The notes: generated by a model from the sequence alone, not told the origin. A stretch of 64,000 nt of DNA from Arthrobacter_N sp051262515 (GCF_051262515.1 NZ_JBIMER010000002.1:186001-250000), one strand, 5' to 3'; counted from the first letter of the stretch, positions 17,583-26,223 are shown. A program made the numbers and translations.

Positions 17583-18627
17583 GGGGGACCTTTGCGGTGC
17601 GTTGGGCGGGGGCAGCGACCGAGGAGCGCTCGACCAGTCTGCCGTGGACGGGGATCTGTTTCGTGGTGTCCGCAGGGGACAAGAGGAGGTCGATGGCGCG
17701 TCGCGCCATGTCCTCGAACGGCAGCTCGACGGTGGTCAGGCCTGGATCGAGGTGCGGAGCCGTCGTCTCTTGGTTGTCGAAGCCGACGATCGAACAGTCG
17801 TCGGGGATGCGCAGTCCACGGGCTTCGAGTGCACGGTAGGCACCCCAGGCGGTGCGGTCGTTTCCGCAGAAGATCGCGGTCGGCGGGTCGTCGAGGCCAA
17901 CGAGGGCCGCGCCGTGCTCCAAGCCATCCTCGACCGTTCCGTATCCGGGCCGCACCAGCGAAGCGTCGAAGGCAATGCCGGCTTCGGCCAAGGCGGCCCG
18001 GTATCCCGCAAGCCGGCCGATACCCGCGGGCAGGTTGCTGTCCGGCTGCTGGATGTTGATCATGCCGATGCGCTGGTGCCCGGATTCGATCAGGTGGGAT
18101 GTTGCACGGAACCCGCCGTGACGCTCGTCGGGGAAGACGCTGCTGTGCGTTCCGTCGACGTCGAAGGCGTTCAGTACGACGACTGGGATCCCGGAGAGCG
18201 CGGCCGGAACCTCGACATGGCGGTGATACATGGTCGCGTAAATGACCCCGCGCACCCGGTATGACTGCATCATCTCGATCGCCGCCGTCTCTAGTTCCAG
18301 GGAGCCGAACGTCTCGACGCTGAGGATGACGTTTTCCGACTCCCAGGCGCGCATCTGCGCCCCCTTGAGCAGGCCGCCCGAGAACGGCGCACTGGCGACC
18401 TCATCGGAGATGAAACCGATCATCCCGGATTCCCCGCTCCTCAGGGACTTTGCAAAGGCATTCGTTCGGTACCCGAGTTCGTCCACTGCCTTGTGGACCC
18501 GTTCCTGGGTGGCTTGGGCGACCCGACCGCCGCCGGCCTTGTTCAGGACGAGGGACACCGTCGCCTGGGACACGCCCGCCCGCTCGGCGACTTGCCACAT
18601 CGTCGGCAACTGCTTTTTGGCGACCAC
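17575..18627 (-). CDS. LacI family transcriptional regulator of the sugar operon
   Basis: This repressor has 350 aa: an N-terminal helix-turn-helix (MWQVAERAGVSQATVSLVLN, then the hinge helix around LGYRTNAFAKSLRSG) and a periplasmic-binding-protein-like effector domain. The GTG start at 18627 is preceded by AAAGGAAC. It is the first gene of the operon and overlaps the permease start by 8 bp, so it is transcribed with the genes it most likely controls. The promoter carries a CG-centred palindrome of LacI type directly at the predicted transcription start, which suggests autoregulation. The inducer is probably a fructoside imported by the transporter. Confidence 0.93.
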   Translation of the reverse strand: MVAKKQLPTMWQVAERAGVSQATVSLVLNKAGGGRVAQATQERVHKAVDELGYRTNAFAKSLRSGESGMIGFISDEVASAPFSGGLLKGAQMRAWESENVILSVETFGSLELETAAIEMMQSYRVRGVIYATMYHRHVEVPAALSGIPVVVLNAFDVDGTHSSVFPDERHGGFRATSHLIESGHQRIGMINIQQPDSNLPAGIGRLAGYRAALAEAGIAFDASLVRPGYGTVEDGLEHGAALVGLDDPPTAIFCGNDRTAWGAYRALEARGLRIPDDCSIVGFDNQETTAPHLDPGLTTVELPFEDMARRAIDLLLSPADTTKQIPVHGRLVERSSVAAPAQRTAKVPHE

Positions 18628-18680
18628 GGATTGTTCCTTTCGAGTGCAGGCGAGGCGTGGGGGGATTTGGTGGAGCGGTG

Positions 18681-18694
18681 GTTATTCGTATAAC
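18681..18694. promoter_or_regulatory. LacI-type operator overlapping the transcription start
   Basis: The sequence GTTATTCGTATAAC has 5-bp arms GTTAT/ATAAC around a TCGT centre. This is the usual shape of LacI-family operators with a central CG. It begins right at the predicted start site of the lacI promoter. Recognition by this LacI protein is inferred from position. Confidence 0.6.
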
Positions 18695-18701
18695 TAGATA
18701 G

Positions 18702-18730
18702 ACAATAAAGCCCGTTCGAGAATGTGTCAA
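18702..18730 (-). promoter_or_regulatory. Promoter of the lacI-permease-SBP-GH32 operon
   Basis: Reading the minus strand, a perfect -35 hexamer TTGACA (18730-18725) is followed after exactly 17 bp by the -10 hexamer TATTGT (18707-18702). Transcription should start near 18695, inside the edge of the operator. This is one of the best housekeeping-sigma promoters in the window. Confidence 0.75.
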
Positions 18731-18839
18731 CCATCACAAGCGAGAAGGGGTGCGTTTGTCGCCTTGGCCCCGCATCGGCGGGTTTGCCCGTACAGGGGGG
18801 GCGGTCGATGTGAGGGCCATGCCGGTGCCGGATGCGGAA

Positions 18840-18870
18840 GAGGGGCGTTGGCCGGAAGCCAACACCCCTC
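18840..18870 (-). terminator. Hairpin after the metNIQ operon
   Basis: The arms GAGGGGCGTTGGC and GCCAACACCCCTC pair over 12 of 13 positions around a 5-nt loop. The hairpin sits 47 bp beyond the metQ stop on the minus strand. No long T-run follows, as is common in GC-rich actinobacteria. Confidence 0.6.
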
Positions 18871-18916
18871 TGCTCTTAGCACGCGATAGCTAGTGGGCTA
18901 CGCCGGCGGGCGCGTC

Positions 18917-19762
18917 CTAGAACGCGGGGATGACATCGCCGTCCGGCCACGTCTCCTCGATGTAGTCGGCGACCTCCTCGCTGTGGAGCAGCTCGTCCAG
19001 CTTGGCGATTGCCGCGGTCTCCTCGCCTGCGCGCCAGGCGAGGAAGTTGGCGTACGGGTTCTCCTCGACGGACTCGACGGCCAGGGCGTCGGCGCTCTTC
19101 AGGCCTGCCTGCAGGATGAAGTTGCCGTTGATCATGGCGATGTCGAACGACGGGTCCTGCTTGAAGACCTGGACGGCCTGCTCCGGCGGAACCTCGGAGA
19201 ACTTGAGCCTCTTGGGGTTCTGCTCGTCGGACAGCGTCAGGACCGCCGAGTCGTCTTCGATGCCGGACAGCAGGCCCGCGGCCTCGAGCACCTTCAGGGC
19301 GCGCAGCTGGTTGGCCGGGTCGTTGGTCAAAACGACCTTGGCGCCTTCCGGGACCTTTGCGGCGTCGTCGTACTTGTCCGAGAACGCGGCGAACGGCTCG
19401 ATGTGGACACCCTCGCCGTGCTCGAACTCGTATCCCTTGGTCTCGACCTGATCCTCGAACCAGGGGAGGTGCTGGTAGTAGTTGGCGTCAAGGCTGCCCT
19501 CGTCCAGCGCGGTGTTCGGGGTCTGGAAGTCGTCGATCTCCTGGATTTCCAGGTCGATGCCGGCTTCCTCCGCCAGGTTCTCGTCGATAAACTCGAGCAC
19601 CCGGGCGTGGGGAACGGGGCTGGCGCCGACCTTGATGACGGTCGGGTTCGCCGGATCCAGGGTCGCGTCTGCGCTGGGCGTGGTGCTGCTGCCGCCACCG
19701 CAGGCCGCGAGGGCGAACAACGTGGCAGTGCCGGTGAGGGCAAGTGCGATTTTCGTACGCAT
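18917..19762 (-). CDS. metQ: Methionine ABC transporter substrate-binding lipoprotein
   Basis: This is a NlpA/MetQ-type receptor of 281 aa, anchored by lipid on Cys21 (lipobox LAAC) and followed by a Gly/Ser/Thr linker. Family features include KVGASPVPHARVLEFI at the start of the mature domain, YYQHLPWFEDQ, and NGNFILQAGLKSADALAVES near the end. It binds D/L-methionine or a related ligand and delivers it to MetNI. It is the last gene of a minus-strand metN-metI-metQ operon and is separated from metI by 115 nt, which carries its own binding site (AAGGAA). Confidence 0.93.
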   Translation of the reverse strand: MRTKIALALTGTATLFALAACGGGSSTTPSADATLDPANPTVIKVGASPVPHARVLEFIDENLAEEAGIDLEIQEIDDFQTPNTALDEGSLDANYYQHLPWFEDQVETKGYEFEHGEGVHIEPFAAFSDKYDDAAKVPEGAKVVLTNDPANQLRALKVLEAAGLLSGIEDDSAVLTLSDEQNPKRLKFSEVPPEQAVQVFKQDPSFDIAMINGNFILQAGLKSADALAVESVEENPYANFLAWRAGEETAAIAKLDELLHSEEVADYIEETWPDGDVIPAF

Positions 19763-19877
19763 GGTCTGCGTTCCTTATCTTGTGGGCCGGGCCGCCGAAA
19801 CGGCTCCGGAGGTGTTCGCAGCTGGCGGCTACCGGCTGCGTTCCGCCGCCCGGGGCGGGGAAGAATGTGGGTGTCGG

Positions 19878-20558
19878 TCAGCGGTGGTCGACGCGCCGGG
19901 CGATCAGGTCGCCGACGATCTGGATGAGCTGCACCAGGACGACCATCACCACGAGGATGACGATCATGACCGCGTACTCGAAGCGCTGGAATCCGTAGTT
20001 GTACGCCAGTCGCCCGAGCCCGTCGCCGCCGACGAGACCCGCCATGGCCGAGTAGCCAACGAGCGTGACGAGCGTGGTGGTGAGGGACGCGACCAGCCCG
20101 GGCATGGCCTCGGGTACCAGCACCTTGCGGACCACTTGCAGCTTCGTCGATCCCATGACCAGGGAGGCGTCGACCTTGCCGGTGTTAACGTCGCGCAGCG
20201 AGGTCTCGACGAGCCGGGCAAAGAACGGGATGGTCCCGATGGTCAGCGGAACGGAAGCGGAGATGGGCCCCAGGGAGCTGCCGGTGATGAGTACCGAAAG
20301 CGGGATCAGCGAGAGCATCAGGATGGCAAACGGGATCGAGCGGGTGATGTTCACGACGATGCCGGACAGGAAGAAGCTCAGCCAACGGATCGGAGTCAGG
20401 CCGCCCTGGGAGGTCGCGTGGAGGACGATTCCGAGCGGCAATCCGATCAGGACGGTGAAGAATCCGGAGATGCCCACCATCTGCAGGGTCTCAAGGGTGG
20501 CCTCGGGGATGGCCCGGGTGATGGCCGGGTTGGTGGAGAGTTCGCTGAAGAAATCCAC
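19878..20558 (-). CDS. metI: Methionine ABC transporter permease
   Basis: This is an inner membrane subunit of the methionine uptake transporter, 226 aa, with about five membrane segments. The D-type permease signature is SLVMGSTKLQVVRKVLVPEAMPGLVASLTTTLVTLVGYSAMAG, which contains the EAA-like loop that docks on MetN. It starts 2 nt after the metN stop, so the two are coupled. Confidence 0.94.
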   Translation of the reverse strand: MDFFSELSTNPAITRAIPEATLETLQMVGISGFFTVLIGLPLGIVLHATSQGGLTPIRWLSFFLSGIVVNITRSIPFAILMLSLIPLSVLITGSSLGPISASVPLTIGTIPFFARLVETSLRDVNTGKVDASLVMGSTKLQVVRKVLVPEAMPGLVASLTTTLVTLVGYSAMAGLVGGDGLGRLAYNYGFQRFEYAVMIVILVVMVVLVQLIQIVGDLIARRVDHR

Positions 20559-20560
20559 GT

Positions 20561-21550
20561 CTAGGCCTCCTTCGAGGACACGGCGATGCCGCTGGTTTTG
20601 AGGTGGTCGGTGATGGCGGCGATGTCGCTTCCGGCCGGAAGGTGGATCCGCAGGTGGGCGAACTGGGCCCCGCCGAGCGATTCGACCGAACCGGCCAGGA
20701 CGTTCACGTCTGTGTCGAACCGTCGGGCGATTCCGGAGATGACCGGTTCCACGGCCTGGTCGCCGGAGTAGAGAAGTTCGAGGACCGTGCCCGCCGGGAG
20801 GTCCTCGGGGATTTCGCCCGGTAGCGGCAGGAGCGCCTCCGAGAGGCGGCCGTCCAGCCGGGAGACGACCTCGGCCAGGTTGCCGTGCTCCACGATGCGC
20901 CCGGTCTCCAGGAGCGAGACGGAGTCACACGCCCGCTTCACCACGTGCATCTCGTGCGTGATGATCAGGACCGTAAGTTGGAGGCGGTCGCGGACCGCCT
21001 TGATGAGATCGAGGATCTCGTCCGTGGTGCGGGGGTCCAGCGCGGACGTCGGCTCGTCGCACAGGAGCACGTCCGGATCCGTTGCCAGCGCGCGGGCGAT
21101 GCCCACGCGCTGTTTCTGGCCCCCGGAGAGCTGCGACGGGTACGCATCGGCGAACTTGTCCAGGCCCACGAGCTTCAGGAGTTCGGCGACACGCTCCTCC
21201 ACCCGCTTGCGCGGCGTTCCCACAAGCTCCAGCGGGAAGGCGACGTTCTGCGCCGTCGTCCGCGAGTCCATGAGGTTGGCGTGCTGGAAGACCATTCCGA
21301 TCCGGCGGCGGGCCGATCGCAGGTCGCTGTCGCCGACGTTGGAGAGTTCCTTGCCGTCGATGGCCACCGAGCCTGACGTGGGACGGTCCAGCAGCGTCAG
21401 ACACCGGACGAGCGTGGATTTGCCGGCGCCGGAGTGGCCGATGATGCCGTGGACCGAGCCCTTGGGGACGCTGAGCGTGACGCCATCGAGGGCGACGACG
21501 TCCCGATCCCCTTGGCGGTACACCTTGCGCAGGTCGGTGACTGTGATCAA
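20561..21550 (-). CDS. metN: Methionine ABC transporter ATP-binding protein
   Basis: This 329-aa ATPase drives methionine import. Walker A is GHSGAGKST (about residues 38-46), the signature motif is LSGGQKQRVGIARAL, and Walker B is VLLCDEPTSALD with the switch His in IITHEMHVV. The C-terminal NIL domain (about 250-329) is the regulatory ligand-sensing domain that gives feedback inhibition by internal methionine. It is the first gene of the operon. The start codon is ATG at 21550, and upstream lies a 219-bp leader without a recognisable SAM riboswitch. Confidence 0.95.
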   Translation of the reverse strand: MITVTDLRKVYRQGDRDVVALDGVTLSVPKGSVHGIIGHSGAGKSTLVRCLTLLDRPTSGSVAIDGKELSNVGDSDLRSARRRIGMVFQHANLMDSRTTAQNVAFPLELVGTPRKRVEERVAELLKLVGLDKFADAYPSQLSGGQKQRVGIARALATDPDVLLCDEPTSALDPRTTDEILDLIKAVRDRLQLTVLIITHEMHVVKRACDSVSLLETGRIVEHGNLAEVVSRLDGRLSEALLPLPGEIPEDLPAGTVLELLYSGDQAVEPVISGIARRFDTDVNVLAGSVESLGGAQFAHLRIHLPAGSDIAAITDHLKTSGIAVSSKEA

Positions 21551-21661
21551 GTGAAACCTCGAGAGCTGGGGGCGAAAAACCTTACCCCATATTCAACCAC
21601 CGCCGAATAAACGGTCCCTAAACTGCGTCACATTCCAGGATCGTCGACGAGATGGGCCTGA

Positions 21662-21675
21662 ACGAAGAAATTCGT
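21662..21675. promoter_or_regulatory. Inverted repeat upstream of metNIQ
   Basis: ACGAA-GAAA-TTCGT forms perfect 5-bp arms, 112 bp before metN, in the 219-bp region 21551-21769 that holds no gene. It may be a regulator site; no known methionine-regulator consensus fits. Confidence 0.25.
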
Positions 21676-21769
21676 CGAACGCCACCCCGTATTTTAGGGG
21701 GATGCGCCGAACGACAGCCTGTGACGTGAGTGCCGCGGGGAGTCGAATGTTGCGGCGCTGCCCAGTGTT

Positions 21770-22477
21770 CTAGGACACACTCGCTACCGGGGTGGCCACC
21801 TTGCGCAGTGGCCAGGACCCGTCGACCTCGGCTTCGGGATCCTTGCGGCGGAAGTACTCCTGGAGGCTGGCGGCCTGATGGGCGGCCCAACCAACCTGTG
21901 CGTCATGGAGCTCCGTCGGATCCACCTGGAGCTGCGGGTACTTCAGCGCCTGGGCGTGCGCAACGGCGACCGTTGCGGCGGCGTCGGCGACCGAGGTGTG
22001 GGCGTTGCGCAGTGGAATGCCGTAGAACTCGCACATCGCGGTCAGCGTCCGCTTGCCGCGCCGGTACTTGTCGACGTGTTTGTCGATGACGAACGGATCG
22101 ACGACGGGACCGGGCTCGACCGGCTCCACGCCATGGCGGGCGCACTCGCGGGCCAGGACGGTGAAGTCGTAGCTGGCGTTGAAGGCAAGAACGGGCATGG
22201 TCTGGAAGAGGTCGCGCAGGTGCGCGGCGATCTCGGCGGTCGCCTGCGCCGCGTCCATGCCCTCGGCGGCGGCGCGGTCCGTGGTCACACCGTGGATCGC
22301 CGAGGCTTCCTCGGGAATCGGCACCCCGGGGTCGACGAGCCACTCGCGGTGGTTGACGATCTCCTGGCGTCCGTTCACAACCACGACGGACGCCGTGACG
22401 ATGCGCGCCTGAAGCGGGTCGCGGCCCGTGGTTTCAAGATCGAACGCGGCCCGGGGAAGTTCATGCCAGTTACTCAT
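21770..22477 (-). CDS. DEDDh 3'-5' exonuclease (DnaQ/epsilon-like)
   Basis: This single-domain exonuclease of 235 aa resembles the proofreading subunit of DNA polymerase III. ExoI is FDLETTG (Asp and Glu metal ligands), ExoII is VLAFNASYDFTVLARE, and ExoIII is HTSVADAAATVAV with the catalytic His and Asp. The segment SAIHGVTTDRA between ExoI and ExoII is also typical of the family. No polymerase or BRCT domain is attached. The ATG at 22477 is chosen because the fold begins immediately after it; GTG at 22483 is possible. The gene is divergent from the alkyltransferase-like gene. The precise DNA substrate is unknown. Confidence 0.88.
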   Translation of the reverse strand: MSNWHELPRAAFDLETTGRDPLQARIVTASVVVVNGRQEIVNHREWLVDPGVPIPEEASAIHGVTTDRAAAEGMDAAQATAEIAAHLRDLFQTMPVLAFNASYDFTVLARECARHGVEPVEPGPVVDPFVIDKHVDKYRRGKRTLTAMCEFYGIPLRNAHTSVADAAATVAVAHAQALKYPQLQVDPTELHDAQVGWAAHQAASLQEYFRRKDPEAEVDGSWPLRKVATPVASVS

Positions 22478-22555
22478 GCTCACCACGCTACCGTCGGGCC
22501 CCGACGGGTTGGCGCATGCCGGACGGCGTGTGGATAAGTGATCCGCGGCGCACCC

Positions 22556-22561
22556 TAGGCT
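22556..22561 (+). promoter_or_regulatory. -10 element of a leaderless promoter for the alkyltransferase-like/adnBA operon
   Basis: TAGGCT ends 6 nt before the ATG at 22568, so transcription should begin at the start codon. A GGGGAG stretch touches the ATG, too close for normal ribosome binding. Confidence 0.5.
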
Positions 22562-22567
22562 GGGGAG

Positions 22568-22948
22568 ATGCAGAACGACTATGCCGAGGCGGTCCTCGAA
22601 CTGGCATGCCTGGTCGCGCGCGGGAGCGTCGTCAGTTACGGGGATGTCGCCGAGCTTCTCGGAGCGGGCGGACCGCGGCAGGTGGGATCCGCGATGTCCC
22701 GCGGCGCGGAGCACGGACCGGGGCCCGTCCCCTGGTGGAGGGTGGTCCGCGCCGACGGGACCCTGCCGCAAGGACTGGCCGTGGAGGCGGAGGCCCGGTG
22801 GGCCGAGGAGGGCACACCCAGGCGCGGCGGACGCGTCGCGATGGGGGAGGCCCGATGGCGTCCCTCCGAATCGGACTTCGAGGCCATCGACACGTTGGCC
22901 GGACGCCTGCGTGCGCCGGAACCAAAGTGTCGGGACCCCCTGATCTAA
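22568..22948 (+). CDS. Alkyltransferase-like protein (ATL, MGMT DNA-binding fold)
   Basis: This small DNA-binding protein of 126 aa has the MGMT winged-helix fold (VSYGDVAELLGAGGPRQVGSAMSRG). The active-site PCHRV of alkyltransferases reads PWWRVV here, so the methyl-accepting Cys is missing. ATL proteins of this kind bind O6-alkylguanine, flip the base and hand the lesion to nucleotide excision repair; this is known of the family. The stop TAA overlaps the adnB ATG (TAATG), which couples it to the AdnAB helicase-nuclease genes. Confidence 0.88.
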   Translation: MQNDYAEAVLELACLVARGSVVSYGDVAELLGAGGPRQVGSAMSRGAEHGPGPVPWWRVVRADGTLPQGLAVEAEARWAEEGTPRRGGRVAMGEARWRPSESDFEAIDTLAGRLRAPEPKCRDPLI

Positions 22949-25900
22949 TGTTCCGGGTGACCCAACAACAAGCCCCGGCATCCGACGTCGTCCGTCCCTC
23001 GGGATCGGAATCGGTGCCCAGCGAGCAGCAGGCGCGCATCGAGGACCTGCGGTCCGGGCACGGAGCCGTGCTCATCCTGGGGGCGCCCGGAACCGGCAAG
23101 ACGACCGCGCTGCTCGACGCCATTGCTTGTCGCCTGCGGGACGGGCTCCCCCCGGAGGCGCTTTTGGTGGTGGCCCCCTCCCGTGCGGCGGCGGCCGGCC
23201 TTCGCAGCGGGCTCGCGGCTCGCACGGACCGGACATTTTCCGAACCGGCCGTCAGGACCTGGGCGGCCTACGCGTTCGACCTCATCCGGCGTGCGCGGCT
23301 GCAGGGCTACCTCCCGCACGTCGAACGGCCGCCCCGGCTGTTGTCGGGGCCCGAACAGGACACGCTCATCGGCCAGTTGCTGGCCGGCCACGAGACGGGG
23401 CTGACGCATGGCCCGGCTTGGCCGGAGTCGTTGGGCGAGGCCGTGGCCACCCGGGGCTTCCGCCAAGAGATCCGCGAACTTTTCGACCGGCTCTCCGAAC
23501 ACGGGCTGGAGGCCGGCGACCTCCAGGACCTCGGTCGGACCTGCGGCAAGCCGGAATGGACGGCCGCCGCATCCCTGTATCAGGAATACCGGGACCTGCT
23601 GGACTTGGGCAGCGCCGAGGCGTTCGATCCGGCCGGACTGATCACCGCGGCCGCGGACCTCCTTTACGCCAACCCCGGCCTGCTGGCGGACGAACGCAAG
23701 AGGCTGGGGCTCGTGGCGGTGGATGACCTTCAGGAGGCCAACCCGGCCCAACACCGGTTGCTCTCCGCGTTGTGCTCGGGTTCGGACCTTCTCGCCTTCG
23801 CGGCGCCCGACAACGCTGTACAGGGTTTCCGCGGTGCGCGCCCGGACCTCCTGTCGAGGTTCGATTCCCTCTACGGATCGGCCGAGCGGCCCGCCGTGGT
23901 GATCGAACTGACGCGGTCTTTCCGGATGGCGCCCGCGGTCGCCCGTTCGTGGGAGCGCATCGCGCGCCGCGTACCGGTCGCGGCCGGCGCCGCCGGAAGG
24001 CGCCTCGACGGCCCGGAGGATGTCAACGGGACCGCCCGTGCAGGCAACGTGGAAGTGCACCTGGTCGAATCTCCCATCCATGAGCTCCGGCTCGTCGCAC
24101 AGCGGATCCTCGAGGAGCACCTCATGGATGGCCGTCCCCTTCAGGACATGGCCGTCGTCGTGCGCAACGGAGGCCAGGTGCGGACGGTGGCCCGGCACCT
24201 GGCACACCAGGGAATCGCCGTGTCCGTGCCCGCGGCGGACGTCGCGCTGCGCGACGAGCCGGCCGTGCGTCCCCTGCTCGACCTGCTTCGGTTGGCCCTC
24301 GCGTTGGAGGCATGCAGTGAAGAGAACCCCGATGCGGACGGCGAAGCCGGGCCGGGGGATCCGGGCACGCCGGAACTGCCCGGCGCCGCGGAGATCGAAA
24401 CCCTCCTGACCTCGCGGTACGGGCAATCGAACGCCCTCGACGTCCGCCGGCTGCGTCAGGCGCTGCGACGCGAGGAACGGCTGTCCGGAGGCACACGCGG
24501 CAGCAGCGAACTGCTGACCGGAATGTTCCAGGATCTGCCGCTGCTCGGCACGCTCGGCCGCGAGGGTCGCGGCGCCCGGCGGCTTGGCGGCATGCTGACG
24601 GCCGCCCGCGCCGAGGTTTCGCGGCCGGAGGCCAACGCGGAGACCGCGTTGTGGGCGTTGTGGGACAGCTCCGGCATGGCGGCGAAATGGAGCGAGGCCG
24701 CGCTGGCGGGGGGATCGGCGGGGGCGCGCGCCGACGCGGACCTGGATGCCGTGTTGGCGCTGTTCCAGGCGGCGGAACGCTTTGTGGACCAGCTGCCGGG
24801 CTCGACCGTCGGCCAGTTCGTGGACCACGTCCTCGGTCAGGAGCTGCCGATGGATTCCCTGGCCGGCCGCGGTGGAACGGGTCCCGCTGTGGAGGTCCTC
24901 ACGCCAGCCGCGGCTGTAGGGAGGGAATGGGACCTGGTCGTCGTCCCCGGCCTGCAGGAGGGCATCTGGCCCAACACGCGGCTGCGCGGCGAGCTGCTCG
25001 GCAGCGGCGCCCTCGGCGACGTCGTCGAACATGGCACGCGCGCCCTTGCCGAACGCGATGCGGCGTCGAGGTTGCGGGCCGTGCGTGCCGACGAATTGCG
25101 CACTTTTGCCGCGGCATGCTCCCGGGCCAGGGATTCCCTGGTCTGCATCGCCGTCGAATCCGAGGACCACCAGCCGTCCGGGTTCCTGGACCTGGTGCTG
25201 CCCTGGGAGGACCGGGAGCGTCCGCGGCCCTTGACCCAGGTGCCCCGGCCCCGGACGCTGGCCGCCCTCGTGGCCATGCTGCGGCAGCGAGCCGAGGACG
25301 GCGGCCGCAACCCGGCCGAGCAGGCCGACGCCGCCGCCGTCCTGGCACGGCTGGCGACCAGCGAACGGGCCGTGCGTGGTGCGGCCCCGGAATCCTGGTG
25401 GGGTTTGCTGCCCCCGACGACGGACGCACCCGTTGCCCCCGCCGGCCACGCGGTCCGCGTATCACCCTCTCGGGTGGAAGCGGCCCTTGAGTCGCCCCTG
25501 AACTGGTTCGTGCAGGCGGCGGGGGGCGAGGCGGCCACGGACTTCGCACGAAGCCTGGGCACGCTGGTGCATGCCATCGCCGAAGACCGCCCCGACGCCA
25601 CCGGGGACCAGTACCGGGAAGAGCTCGACCGCCGCTGGCCGGAACTGGACCTTCCCGAGAACTGGGAAACATCCCGCGATAGGGAGCGCGCCGAAGCGAT
25701 GCTGCGCAAACTCGCGCAGTACGGGTTGCTGATGCGTCAGGGTGGCCGCCGCCTGGTGGGGCGCGAGGTCGACTTCGACGTCGAAGTGACGGCCGATGGC
25801 CGTACCGCAAGGCTGCGGGGGGTGATCGACCGCCTGGAGGTGGACGAATCCGGACGACCCTATGTCGTGGACCTGAAGACCGGGAAGTCCCAACCCGCCG

Positions 25901-26223
25901 CCAAGGACGTGGACCGCAACGCCCAGCTGGGCAGCTACCAGGCGGCCGTGCTCGCCGGGGCGCTCGGAGACAAACTGCCGTCGCGTCCCTCGGGGGCGGC
26001 CCTGGTGCAGCTGGGCACCGCGACGAAGTCGCCACGCGAGCAGGCGCAGCCACCGGTCGAGACGGAGGACTGGGCGACGCCCATGGTCCTCGAGGCCGCC
26101 GGGCTGATGGGGGCCGCCGACTTTCTGGCCCGGCACGACCCGGGAAAGGGGAGGGCCGGCTCGTGCAGGCTTCCCGGCGTTTGCCCGCTATGCACCGAAG
26201 GAAGGCAGGTCACCGAACCGTGA
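22948..26223 (+). CDS. adnB: AdnB-type helicase-nuclease subunit
   Basis: This is one subunit of the actinobacterial AdnAB motor-nuclease that resects double-strand breaks, 1091 aa. The N-terminal UvrD-like motor has Walker A GAPGTGKTTALL (about residue 45), Walker B VAVDDLQEANP and motif VI-like residues near ADELRTFAAACSRARDSLV. The C-terminal RecB-family nuclease has GTLVHAIAED, the metal-binding Asp in GVIDRLEV and the catalytic VVDLKTGKS. The extreme C-terminus carries three cysteines (C-x5-C-x2-C), a possible remnant or part of an iron-sulfur site. The order adnB-adnA matches Mycobacterium. The start ATG overlaps the upstream stop; a GTG 9 nt later is an alternative. Confidence 0.87.
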   Translation: MFRVTQQQAPASDVVRPSGSESVPSEQQARIEDLRSGHGAVLILGAPGTGKTTALLDAIACRLRDGLPPEALLVVAPSRAAAAGLRSGLAARTDRTFSEPAVRTWAAYAFDLIRRARLQGYLPHVERPPRLLSGPEQDTLIGQLLAGHETGLTHGPAWPESLGEAVATRGFRQEIRELFDRLSEHGLEAGDLQDLGRTCGKPEWTAAASLYQEYRDLLDLGSAEAFDPAGLITAAADLLYANPGLLADERKRLGLVAVDDLQEANPAQHRLLSALCSGSDLLAFAAPDNAVQGFRGARPDLLSRFDSLYGSAERPAVVIELTRSFRMAPAVARSWERIARRVPVAAGAAGRRLDGPEDVNGTARAGNVEVHLVESPIHELRLVAQRILEEHLMDGRPLQDMAVVVRNGGQVRTVARHLAHQGIAVSVPAADVALRDEPAVRPLLDLLRLALALEACSEENPDADGEAGPGDPGTPELPGAAEIETLLTSRYGQSNALDVRRLRQALRREERLSGGTRGSSELLTGMFQDLPLLGTLGREGRGARRLGGMLTAARAEVSRPEANAETALWALWDSSGMAAKWSEAALAGGSAGARADADLDAVLALFQAAERFVDQLPGSTVGQFVDHVLGQELPMDSLAGRGGTGPAVEVLTPAAAVGREWDLVVVPGLQEGIWPNTRLRGELLGSGALGDVVEHGTRALAERDAASRLRAVRADELRTFAAACSRARDSLVCIAVESEDHQPSGFLDLVLPWEDRERPRPLTQVPRPRTLAALVAMLRQRAEDGGRNPAEQADAAAVLARLATSERAVRGAAPESWWGLLPPTTDAPVAPAGHAVRVSPSRVEAALESPLNWFVQAAGGEAATDFARSLGTLVHAIAEDRPDATGDQYREELDRRWPELDLPENWETSRDRERAEAMLRKLAQYGLLMRQGGRRLVGREVDFDVEVTADGRTARLRGVIDRLEVDESGRPYVVDLKTGKSQPAAKDVDRNAQLGSYQAAVLAGALGDKLPSRPSGAALVQLGTATKSPREQAQPPVETEDWATPMVLEAAGLMGAADFLARHDPGKGRAGSCRLPGVCPLCTEGRQVTEP

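Noticed and set aside
21551..21769. SAM-I riboswitch before metNIQ
   Set aside because: I could not find the paired helices or conserved core. A covariance search would be decisive.
22945..25449. Long minus-strand frame opposite adnB
   Set aside because: It is a GC-driven shadow; adnB has a complete set of helicase and nuclease motifs.
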